NCBI RefSeq assembly: GCF_022179285.1
Contig: NZ_BPQO01000035.1
Span: forward strand, 1 to 62,813
Source: Methylobacterium hispanicum
GTDB lineage: Bacteria; Pseudomonadota; Alphaproteobacteria; Rhizobiales; Beijerinckiaceae
Direction of reading: 5' to 3'
Length of the DNA stretch: 62,813 nucleotides
In this document: positions 40,916 through 48,792 of the stretch, one piece after another
How positions within the stretch are numbered: the stretch's first letter is position 1
Layout: each line of letters starts with the position of its first letter
Program-made: the position numbers and the translations under genes
The notes under the pieces: model-generated
Seen by the model: only the letters and a program-made list of their open reading frames with translations
Database searches by the model: none
Told to the model about the DNA's origin: nothing

Positions 40916-41752
40916 TCACCGAGCCCCCGGCATCGCCGCGCAGGGCTGGCAGGCGGCGGGGCGTCGGCCGGGAACGCGGGGTCCGGGCCTGCGGCGCCTC
41001 GGCGGCGGCGCGCGGCGGGGCGCCCGCGCCGCTCGGGAGCCGTCGCCGCCGAGGCGCGCGAAGCTCTCGGCGAGGTCCCTGAGGCGCTCGGCGGTGGCCT
41101 GGTCCGCGGGGGAGCCGGCGGGGCTGAGCGCCTCCCCGAGGGCCGCGGCGTCGAGCCGCTGCGCGTCCGGGTCGGCCGCCGCGGCCTCCAGGACGGCCAT
41201 GAGCAGGGTGCCCGACCGCAGCAGGCTGGCGGCCGGCGTGCCGGCCGCGAGGGCGGCGAGGTCCGCGCGACCGGGCGGGGCGAGGCGGACCGGGAGCGTC
41301 CGCAGCCTGCCTTCGAGGCGCCGGCATCCGGAGAGCGCGGCGGACCAGGGCAGCAGCCAGGGGGGCGGCGGGCGCCGGCCGGCCGGGGCGGCCGCGTGCG
41401 CGACGGCCCGCAGGGCCCGGGCGGCGTGGAGCGGGCTCATGCCCGTCACGACCGCCACGCCGAGGCGGGCGCGGACCCGGTCCTCGTCCAGCGCGGCGAG
41501 CGGCAGCACGAGGAAGACCTCGGACCCGCCCGCCAGGGCTGCCGCCGCGCGGTCGAGCAGGCCCTGGAGCTGCGCCGCCGCGCCGTGGGCGACCAGGGCG
41601 GGCGGGCGCCGGCCGGCCGGCGCGGCCGGGCCGGGCGCGTGCCCGGGGTAGGCCAGGACGGTGGCCGGGCGCTCGACGCGCGCGAGGGCGGCGGCGGCCA
41701 GCAACGCCGCGTGGTATCCGGACGCATCGTCCGCGAAGAACCCATAGACCAT
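40916..41752 (-). CDS. unrecognised protein, first gene of the block
   Basis: The 278-residue protein opens with a strand-loop-helix-strand (MVYGFFADDASGYHAALLAA then VERPATVLAYPGHAPG) recalling the start of ParA/Mrp-type NTPases, but there is no P-loop Lys or Thr/Ser. Thus a degenerate or unrelated Rossmann-like fold is possible. The C-terminus is Arg/Pro-rich. It lies 57 bases after a well-formed promoter with an operator-like palindrome, so it likely leads the block. Confidence 0.55.
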   Translation of the reverse strand: MVYGFFADDASGYHAALLAAAALARVERPATVLAYPGHAPGPAAPAGRRPPALVAHGAAAQLQGLLDRAAAALAGGSEVFLVLPLAALDEDRVRARLGVAVVTGMSPLHAARALRAVAHAAAPAGRRPPPPWLLPWSAALSGCRRLEGRLRTLPVRLAPPGRADLAALAAGTPAASLLRSGTLLMAVLEAAAADPDAQRLDAAALGEALSPAGSPADQATAERLRDLAESFARLGGDGSRAARAPRRAPPPRRRRPGPRVPGRRPAACQPCAAMPGAR

Positions 41753-41808
41753 GGCGGCATCCTTTCCGGTTGCGGGCCGCTGGAGCTTCCTTCTCTGAGG
41801 AAGGCTGA

Positions 41809-41840
41809 ATTATACCAATGGTAAAATAGACTGGCTAGAT
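41809..41840 (-). promoter_or_regulatory. promoter with TACCATTGGTA palindrome
   Basis: On the minus strand a perfect TATAAT (complement of 41809-41814) is overlapped by the palindrome TACCATTGGTA (41813-41823). This is an AT-rich island in a 70 percent GC region, placed 57 bases before the leftward gene start at 41752. No clear -35 box is seen at 16-18 bases, so an activator or atypical -35 is possible. The rest of 41753-42073 shows nothing else. Confidence 0.6.
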
Positions 41841-42073
41841 TCGGTCTTGCCTGAAAGCAGTTCACCCCACCGCAATCTCTGGCCTTGGTTAACCGAAAGC
41901 AGTCTACGCGCCCCGACGTGCGGGGATGCGGGCCGCACCACCGCCACGCTTCCGACGGCTCGGCGAGCGGGCCGCGCGGGGAGCCGCGAGCCCGGTCTTC
42001 GCCGGACGCCGATCCGTTGCCCGTCGCGTTCCCGGCGAGCCCGCCGCGCCGGCGACGGGGCGCGGGCGAGCGC

Positions 42074-43378
42074 TCAGGCGGTCCGGATCGACCGCCCCGG
42101 CGCGTCAGTGAGACGCGGCCCCTGGTCCGATCGGGGACGGCTCACCGCCTTGGTGACCTCCTCGAACCGCGCGCTCGCGTCGGACCAGTTCTGGGCGAAG
42201 TCGAACAGCTCGCGCAGGGCCGGCGCGATCTCCTTGTAGGCCGCCAGCGCCGCGACCAGGGCGCCGAGCGAGAGGCGGCCCTGGACGACGAGGTAGCCGC
42301 CGATCGCGAAGAAGAAGAACGGCGTGAGGTTGGAGGTGTAGTTGTAGAGCCCCTTCAGCCGGCCCTTGAGGTCGTTGATCTCGACCCGCACCCGCTCAAG
42401 CTCCTCCGCCAACCGCATCTGCCGCAGCAGGGCCGACCCGCGTGCGGGGCCGGGCGCGGCCGCGGGCGCGCGGGCGGCCTCCTCCGTGGTCAGGAGGCCG
42501 CCGAGCGCCCGGGTCGCGTGGACCCGCGCGCGCACCCTGCCGTTCAGGCGCCGCTGGAGGCGGGGCAGGACGCTGAGCTGCACCGGCAGCATCATCAGCG
42601 CGGCCAGCGCGAGGGCGGCGTTCTGGAGGAGCAGGAAGGCGACGCTGGTCACCAGCGTGCCGCCCTGCACGAGCGGCACGGCCACGAGGCTGGCCCCGAA
42701 GTAGCCGATGGGCTCGACCTCCTGGACGGCGACGGCCGCGAGCGCGGCCCGGCGCTCGGGCGAGCCTTCCCCGCGCGCCCGCCGGACGATGGCGAGGCGT
42801 AGCCGGCGCACGAGGCGCTCGTTGACGCGCCCGCGCGCCCGGTTGACCGCGTACTTGGCGAGCCCGCCCAGCGTCAGCACGGCAAGGTAGCTGGCGCACA
42901 GGGCGAACAGGAGTTCCACCTGCGAGAGGGTGAGGCCCAGGACGGTCATCTCCGGATGGCCGTCCCCGTCCGCGTCGGTGATGGCGCGGTTGATGATGTG
43001 CTTGGGGATCTCCAGGAGAAGCCACGCCGCCGGAAGGGTCAGCAGCGAGAGCAGCACGAGGCGCAGCTGGAAGCGCAGCGTCGCCCGGACGATGAAGCGC
43101 TCCAGGCGCCACCCCCGCTCGCCCTCGGACGCGCCGACCGCGGTCGGCGGCATCGGCCTCGGCCGGGCCCGCCGGCGCCGCCGCAGCCCCGCCCACCGCA
43201 GGCCGAACCGGACGATCAGCCATCCTGTCCAGGCCGGCGCGACCACGAAGACGAGCACGGCCAGGAGGTCGATCCACCAGTGGCCGTGCGGGTAGTCGAG
43301 CCCCGTGATCCGGTGGGCCAGGGCGTGGATGAAGGCTGGCGTCACCACGGGGCGCTCCGATGCCGGGATCGATCCCAT
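42074..43378 (-). CDS. orphan ABC-exporter transmembrane-domain protein
   Basis: The 434-residue protein has the type-1 ABC exporter membrane domain: six or more hydrophobic helices (WWIDLLAVLVFVVAPAWTGWLI, LVLLSLLTLPAAWLLLEIP, VELLFALCASYLAVLTLGGLAKYAVNRARG) and the coupling segment RGRVNERLVRRLRLAIVRR. There is no ATP-binding domain; it stops where one would start. A short EF-hand-like loop, DADGDGHPE, lies in the first periplasmic loop. It could pair with a separate ATPase or be a truncated gene. Confidence 0.72.
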   Translation of the reverse strand: MGSIPASERPVVTPAFIHALAHRITGLDYPHGHWWIDLLAVLVFVVAPAWTGWLIVRFGLRWAGLRRRRRARPRPMPPTAVGASEGERGWRLERFIVRATLRFQLRLVLLSLLTLPAAWLLLEIPKHIINRAITDADGDGHPEMTVLGLTLSQVELLFALCASYLAVLTLGGLAKYAVNRARGRVNERLVRRLRLAIVRRARGEGSPERRAALAAVAVQEVEPIGYFGASLVAVPLVQGGTLVTSVAFLLLQNAALALAALMMLPVQLSVLPRLQRRLNGRVRARVHATRALGGLLTTEEAARAPAAAPGPARGSALLRQMRLAEELERVRVEINDLKGRLKGLYNYTSNLTPFFFFAIGGYLVVQGRLSLGALVAALAAYKEIAPALRELFDFAQNWSDASARFEEVTKAVSRPRSDQGPRLTDAPGRSIRTA

Positions 43379-43786
43379 CCCGTGGGGGCCGTCAGGCTTG
43401 CCCGCGCCGATGCGTGCGTGCCCGCGTCACGTCCCCGTTTCGCGTCCGGGCCTCGCCGGGGGCTCCGCCGGCCCGGCCCGGCCGGTGACGACCGGGGGAT
43501 TCCCGTCCGCAGGCTCGGGCCGGGCGGCCAGGGCCGCCGCGCACGCGCCGCGGGACCGGGGCCTCCGGCAGCCGGGCGAAGCGATGCGGCGCCGCGCTCG
43601 CGCCCGGAGCTGCGCCAACCCCGGCCCGGGGGCGCGCGGCAGGCCCCGCGCGGCAGCGGGCGCGGTGCCGCCTTGACCTCCCGGCACGTGAGCGCGAACC
43701 GAGCCGCCGTCGCGCATCCGTTTCCCGCGGCCGGAGCGAGACGGGGCAAGGGCTGACGGCACGGTCCCTCGGCGGCTCGCATCGGC
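43379..43786. other. gene-free stretch
   Basis: No supportable gene; all frames are Arg/Pro/Ala-rich and lack start sites or domains. It likely contains the promoter of the ABC-domain gene. Confidence 0.4.
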
Positions 43787-44023
43787 CTAGGTGACCCACT
43801 CCACGACGAGCGACAGCGTTGCGATCAGCAGGACGCCCCCGGCCTCGTCGCGCACCCGCGCGATCAGCGTGGTCCGGTCCTCGCCGGGCGGCAGGTCCCT
43901 GGCGAGCTCGGAAAGGGTGGCGCTGACCTCCTCCCGCACGGCCTCTCGGTCGGCGAGGTCGAGGCCGTCCCGGTCGAAGACCTTTCCGTTGGCGTCGCTG
44001 AAATCAAAGAAGTACCGCGGCAT
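43787..44023 (-). CDS. DUF6894-like small protein
   Basis: The 78-residue protein begins MPRYFFDFSDANGKVFDRDG and continues LDLADREAVREEVSATLSEL, the pattern of a family of small proteins abundant in Methylobacterium and Bradyrhizobium (DUF6894). The rest is a helix and a beta-hairpin (AGGVLLIATLSLVVEW). The role is unknown. ATG 44023 is chosen because it starts the family motif. Confidence 0.75.
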   Translation of the reverse strand: MPRYFFDFSDANGKVFDRDGLDLADREAVREEVSATLSELARDLPPGEDRTTLIARVRDEAGGVLLIATLSLVVEWVT

Positions 44024-44390
44024 CGGCTGGATCCTCGCTCTCCGACAATGACGCCGCCTCGCGGACGAGGCGGTAACGGGCCGGCGCGGGCGTCCGGGCT
44101 CCCAATCCGGAGGCACGGCGGTTGGCATCGCCCCACAGAGCTTGCCGACGGCGCCCCTGCCCGCGGCGGCCGATGACCGGTCCCGCCGCCGTCGACATCA
44201 GGGAGGTCCCGGACGGGGGCGGGCCTGCCGCGGAGCGGGGCTGGCGGGCATGGGAGGGACGGCGCGCCCGAGTTGCACCGGCGACGCGGAGGCGTCGACC
44301 AGGGCACGGCCGGCCGTCGGCCGGGATCAGCTCAGGATGACCGGCTCGGCGACGCGGTTTCGGGGCGGCCGCGTCCGGGCGCCGCCCGCG
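44024..44390. other. gene-free stretch
   Basis: No supportable gene. Only shadow frames occur, and nothing here looks like an operator or terminator. Confidence 0.35.
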
Positions 44391-44864
44391 TCAGGCGGTG
44401 CGTCTCGGCGGCCGCTCGATGCGCAGGAGGTGCGGGTCGGCGACGGCATCCTCCTGCAGCGCCCGGAGCCGCTCGGCCGGCCGAAGCCCCGATATGGCAC
44501 CGGAGGCCGGCGGCGCGGGCACGGCGGCCTGGCATGCCAAGGGCGAACAGGTCGCCGGGCAGGAGGCGGCGCGCTTCTGCTGGGGCTGGTGCCGGTGGGA
44601 AGGCTTCGGCGCCACGTCGTCCGGAATGTCACCGGCCGCCTCGGCGGCCGCGGAGATCGCCTCGGCCCCCGCGCCGACGACGTCGCCATCGTCGGGCGCC
44701 GGCACGATGCCAACGCTCCATCCACCGTCGTGAGGATAGGCCGGGGGCTCCGCCACCGTCAGGTCAGCGAGGGAGGCGTGTCTCGGCGTCGTGCATTGCG
44801 CCGCCGGCGCGACGGCAATGGCCAACGCGAAAACGGACAGCACCAGGAAACGCGCGATCGCCAC
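44391..44864 (-). CDS. hypothetical exported protein
   Basis: The 157-residue protein starts with a signal peptide (VAIARFLVLSVFALAIAVAPAA) and continues with a low-complexity Ala/Pro/Asp-rich mature part with an H-x-H run (PSHRHQPQQKRAASCPATC) and two or three Cys. No family is recognised. GTG 44864 has GGGAGG eleven bases upstream. Its promoter would lie in the following gap. Confidence 0.55.
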   Translation of the reverse strand: MAIARFLVLSVFALAIAVAPAAQCTTPRHASLADLTVAEPPAYPHDGGWSVGIVPAPDDGDVVGAGAEAISAAAEAAGDIPDDVAPKPSHRHQPQQKRAASCPATCSPLACQAAVPAPPASGAISGLRPAERLRALQEDAVADPHLLRIERPPRRTA

Positions 44865-45917
44865 AGGTTCGCTGACCTCCCCCCGCCTCCCGCGGAGCAT
44901 CGCACGAGCACGCAGCCCCGGCAATCCGGGACGAGCGTGCACCTCCCCCGGCCCGGAGGCGACGAACGATGGCCCGCGCTGGGTCCCGGTTGCGGTCGGC
45001 CGCATGACGCCTCGGCCGGGCCAACTGCGCCTCCCCGCGGCGCTGGCAAGACCGCCGACGGTCGGCGAAGGGACCCGCGATATGGCCTTGACCCTGTAGT
45101 GGCTACAGGGTGCATGAAGGCGGCCCTCCGGCCTGGCCCCCGGTGCCGGGCAGAGGGAGCGCCTCATGATCGCAGCGGCTCTTGCGGACCCGACGCCCGC
45201 GTCTCCCGCGGCCGCGAAGTCCCTTCGCTGCAGGACGAGGGGCATGGACAGGCCGCCCGGGACCGTTCCGGCCTGGGCCGCACCGTCCGGTCAGCCGGCG
45301 ACGGCCGGGCGGATGCCCGAAACCACTTCGCGTGACCGGCGGCCCGATCCCTGAGAGCCATGCGCAAAACCGGACGCATCTCCGTGCCGACCGCGATCCG
45401 CCCGCTCCGCCTGGGCGCGTGCATGATCGCGCTTGCGCTGATCCTGGGGCTGGTCGGTCTCGCGACCGCGGCCACGGGCGGACCGGCCGAGAGGCAGGCT
45501 ACCATCGCTCTCGCGGACCTGCCCGGCGTGCTGCGCGACGGAAGCCGCGAGCCTCCGGGCTGTTCCCAGGACTCCTTGCCTGGACCGGGCCTGTGCGGTG
45601 GCACCTGCGACTGCGGCTCGGGTCTCAGCCCGGCGCTCGAATGTCCCGGACGGCATCTGCTTGCCCGCCATCTTGGCGTTCCGCCGGATGCGGCGGCTTT
45701 GCCTTCGGCTGACCTGGATAAGCCGAGTAAACCACCACGACCTCGATACGTCGGTCTCTGCGGCATGCAGACGACAACCCGAACCGCTCAGCCAAATCAT
45801 GGGTACGTATCGAGGTTCGCAATGGAGCGACGAGCGTTTGGCCGCCAATCAAGCCGGCGGCGAGCATCCGAACAGGTTCCATCCCGGCAGGGACACCCCA
45901 TCCAAGTCCCGCTTCCG
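44865..45917. other. mostly gene-free stretch with a possible exported-protein leader
   Basis: From ATG 45360 the plus frame reads a signal-peptide-like start (MRKTGRISVPTAIRPLRLGA, then CMIALALILGLVGLATAA) and stays open into the YkgJ-type gene without a stop. Beyond residue 80 it does not look like one protein. It may be a small exported gene eroded at its 3' end, or the leader of a fusion. Otherwise nothing was recognised. Confidence 0.4.
45740..45816. repeat. 12-base perfect inverted repeat with 53-base spacer
   Basis: ACCTCGATACGT (45740-45751) and ACGTATCGAGGT (45805-45816) are exact inverses. They lie in a less GC-rich stretch just upstream of the YkgJ-type gene. Could be the ends or a core site of a small mobile element, or a large operator. 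Confidence 0.5.
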
Positions 45918-46652
45918 ATGGGGATGCCGACGAATTTGGATCCACTGATCTATGGAGCTGCGACGAATATCGCTCGCGACGTCAGGGACGGCGGCCTGAC
46001 GAGGTGCCGGTCCGCGGAAGGCAGCACCGCGGCGAAGATCGAAGCCCTTCTGAACTATCTGGAAGGCGTCGTCTTCAGGCATGGCGACGCTGCGGTCGAC
46101 GGCCTGGTCGCGGACGCTCCGGGCGGACGCTTGCCGGTCGCCTGCAGGACGGGATGCGCCTGGTGCTGCCACCAGGATGTCGACGTGTCCATCCCGGAAG
46201 CGATCCTGATCGCGCGCAGGAGAGACGCGGCGCACGGCCCCGAAGGCCGGCCGTCGGGCGCACCCGCGCATCGACCGGCTCCCCTCCGCGTCGTCGGCCG
46301 GTCGCGCGCGGGCCTGCCGTGCCCGCTGTTGAGCGAGGAGAAAACCTGCTCGGTCTACGCGGTGCGACCGTTCGCATGTCGTACGTTGCTGTCCTCCGAT
46401 GCCGTGCTGTGCGAAGACGCCTTGAAATCGGCGGTTTCCGGAAAAGCCGACGTCTACATGAAGTCCTATGGCGTCCTCCAACTTGTCGGATGCGCCCATC
46501 GGGCGGGCATCAACGCGATCACGAGAGAACTCGGTCTTCAACACGACGACGTGAGCCTCGTGTCGGCCCTGTCCCAGATCAGCGACGACAAGGACACCGT
46601 TGAGCGCTGGATGGCGGGCGCGAGGGTGTTCACGCCGAGAGCCGGTCCTTGA
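45918..46652 (+). CDS. YkgJ-family cysteine-cluster protein
   Basis: The 244-residue protein carries the YkgJ cluster, thought to bind zinc or an iron-sulfur centre: CRTGCAWCCHQDVDVSIPEA, then GLPCPLLSEEKTCSVYAVRPFACR, with a further Cys in LCEDAL. The function of the family is unknown. ATG 45918 (MGMPTNLDPLIYGAATNIAR) starts the conserved part. The same frame is open upstream from 45360, so a longer fusion protein cannot be ruled out. Confidence 0.75.
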   Translation: MGMPTNLDPLIYGAATNIARDVRDGGLTRCRSAEGSTAAKIEALLNYLEGVVFRHGDAAVDGLVADAPGGRLPVACRTGCAWCCHQDVDVSIPEAILIARRRDAAHGPEGRPSGAPAHRPAPLRVVGRSRAGLPCPLLSEEKTCSVYAVRPFACRTLLSSDAVLCEDALKSAVSGKADVYMKSYGVLQLVGCAHRAGINAITRELGLQHDDVSLVSALSQISDDKDTVERWMAGARVFTPRAGP

Positions 46653-46907
46653 CGGCAGCTCTGCCTCCCGAGCCCCGGCTTCCGGGCGTGGACGGCTTGG
46701 TGCCGCTGACTCGCCGGCCGAACGGCGCACGCATGACGGACAAGGGCCGAGATCTCCGCGCCGCGGCGGTCGGCCGTGCGGAACGGAGGTGTCCCGCGCC
46801 GGGCCGCCCGTTTTTGGGCGGAAATCCGGGACTCTCCGGGACGGCAACTCGGGTGACGGTCGGCGCCGCAAGGCCGAAGGGGAGGATGGTGTGACGGGGG
46901 ATGAGGG

Positions 46908-48179
46908 ATGAGACGGTTCCTGATGCTGGTCGCACTCGCGGTGCTGGCAGCCCTGCCGGGTGTGGGGATCCGCCTGACCGGCCTGCAGGTCGGTCCCATC
47001 GGCGAGATGGTGGCGTTCGGCGCCGCGATCCTGTCGGCCGGGTTCCTGCTCTCGTGGGGCGCGGAGGCGGCCGAACGCCACGTCTCCTTGGGCCTGATCG
47101 TCGCCGTCGTGGCCCTGGTGACCGTGCTGCCCGAATACGCGGTCGATCTCTACTACGCCTACCAGGCCGGCAAGGCGGGCCCGGACTCCCAGTACGTCCA
47201 CTACGCCGCGGCCAACATGACCGGCGCCAACCGCCTCCTGGTCGGGCTGGCGTGGCCGTTGCTGGTCGCGCTGCACTGGCTGAAGGGGGGCGGGCGCGCC
47301 ATCGCGCTGACGCGGAGCAACGCGGTCGAGATCGTCGTCCTGCTCGTCGCCAGCCTCTACGCCTTCCTGATCGTGCTGAAGGACACGATCACGCTGCTCG
47401 ACTTCGCCGTGCTCGTCGCGATCTTCGCGGCCTATGTCTGGCGCGTGCGCGGCGGGTCCGAGGCCGAGGAGGACGAGGGCGAGGAGCCCGGCCCGGCCGC
47501 CGCCCTCAACGCGCTGACGCCCGCCGCCCAGTGGGCGTCCATGGCTGCGCTGACGGTGGTCGCCTGCGGGATCATCCTGGTCTCGGCCGAGCCCTTCGCG
47601 GAGGCGATGGTCGGCTCGGGCCGGCTGCTGGGCCTCAACGAGTTCCTGCTGATCCAGTGGCTGGCGCCGCTGGCGAGCGAGGCCCCGGCCGTCACCGTCG
47701 CGATCCTGTTCGTGGTCGCGGGGCGCGCCGCCAGCGGCCTCGCCGCCTTGGTGAGCGACAAGATCAACCAGTGGACGCTGCTCGTCGGCATGCTGCCCCT
47801 GGCGATGAGCGTCGGCGCGGGTTCGTTGACGGCCTTGCCGCTCGACGCGCGCCAGGCCGAGGAGTTCTTCCTGACCGCGGCGCAGTCGCTGTTCGCCCTG
47901 GCGCTGCTCCTGCGCCTGCGCCTGGGGCTCTGGTCCGCCCTCGCCCTGGCCGGCCTCTTCGGCATCCAGGTCGGACTGGCGTTCTGGTACCGGGAGGACG
48001 AGGCGCGCACCGTCGCGACGCTGACCGCCCTCGCCTGGGTCTATCTGGGGCTCGCCGCCGTCCTGTTCGTCCTGAACGGCCGCCGCCTGCTCGAAGTCGT
48101 GCGCGTCGCCGTCTCGGTGGCGCCGTCCGTCGGGCCACGCGCGCCCGGGGCGGCCGAGGCGACCGAGGGACGCCGGTGA
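46908..48179 (+). CDS. CaCA-family sodium/calcium-type cation exchanger
   Basis: The 423-residue protein is an integral membrane antiporter with 11 or so helices and two alpha repeats. The first has VTVLPEYAVDLYYAYQAGK and NMTGANRLLVGLAWP, the second has APLASEAPAVTVAILFVVAG and INQWTLLVGMLPLA. Conserved Glu in both repeats would bind the cation. A short acidic loop (SEAEEDEGEEPG) divides the halves. Substrate is most likely calcium with H+ or Na+ counter-transport. ATG 46908 follows GGGGATGAGGG; the GGAGG is somewhat further upstream. Confidence 0.87.
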   Translation: MRRFLMLVALAVLAALPGVGIRLTGLQVGPIGEMVAFGAAILSAGFLLSWGAEAAERHVSLGLIVAVVALVTVLPEYAVDLYYAYQAGKAGPDSQYVHYAAANMTGANRLLVGLAWPLLVALHWLKGGGRAIALTRSNAVEIVVLLVASLYAFLIVLKDTITLLDFAVLVAIFAAYVWRVRGGSEAEEDEGEEPGPAAALNALTPAAQWASMAALTVVACGIILVSAEPFAEAMVGSGRLLGLNEFLLIQWLAPLASEAPAVTVAILFVVAGRAASGLAALVSDKINQWTLLVGMLPLAMSVGAGSLTALPLDARQAEEFFLTAAQSLFALALLLRLRLGLWSALALAGLFGIQVGLAFWYREDEARTVATLTALAWVYLGLAAVLFVLNGRRLLEVVRVAVSVAPSVGPRAPGAAEATEGRR

Positions 48180-48563
48180 GGCCCGCCGCGCGTGCCGCGC
48201 CCGAAGCGGGCCGCGCCCTGCCCGCGGCACGCCGGCCCGGGGCGGATCGGGGCGGCAGGCCGTCCCCTCTTGCCCCTGCGCCCTGCGCGCCGTCCCGGGC
48301 CGGCGCCGCCGCGGCGGAGCCGGCCCACGCGCGCAACCGGCCTTCGCGGCCAGCCACGCCGCCCGGATCACCTCCCGCATCATGCTCTTCCCGGACGCGC
48401 TTGCCTTCGACGGCGCGGCGCGAGCCCTGGGAGGCGGCGGACGGCGGGCGCGCCGCGACATGGGGGCGACGGGAGACCGCCTCCCTCGGCCGACCGCGGC
48501 GCGGCTGCGCGCAGGGCGTCGGCATCGGGGGGCGCGACACCCAACCAAATCCGGAGGCCCGGG
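48180..48563. other. gene-free stretch
   Basis: No supportable gene. A GGAGG (48552-48556) serves the small membrane protein gene starting at 48564. Confidence 0.4.
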
Positions 48564-48731
48564 ATGGGCAGCAAGAAGATGGCGCGGCAGACGGCGCGCT
48601 GGAGCACGGGAGCCCGTGGCGGTCGCCGCCGCGTGAGGCGGTGGGTTCGGGCCGCCGCGCGGCGCGATCTGATCCTGCTGATGGCGGCCATCCTCGCCGC
48701 GGCGACCCTCCTGCTGGTCGCCTCGGGATGA
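48564..48731 (+). CDS. small single-span membrane protein
   Basis: The 55-residue protein has a very basic N-terminal half (KKMARQTARWSTGARGGRRRVRR) and one hydrophobic helix (DLILLMAAILAAATLLLVASG). It would sit in the inner membrane with its positive end inside. GGAGG lies seven bases before the ATG. No family is known. Confidence 0.55.
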   Translation: MGSKKMARQTARWSTGARGGRRRVRRWVRAAARRDLILLMAAILAAATLLLVASG

Positions 48732-48792
48732 GCGACGGTGGCGCGGGCCGGACGGGCGGCGGGGACTGGGTGCGAGCGGGCGGAGGACGGAC

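Noticed and set aside
40460..43378. Repeated GC-rich low-complexity motifs as a CRISPR array
   Set aside because: There are no evenly spaced identical repeats with unique spacers; the pattern is codon-bias noise.
45291..45848. Minus-strand open frame starting MAAKRSSLHCEPRYV
   Set aside because: No domain, no good ribosome site, and it overlaps the plus-strand leader frame and the inverted repeat; too weak to call.
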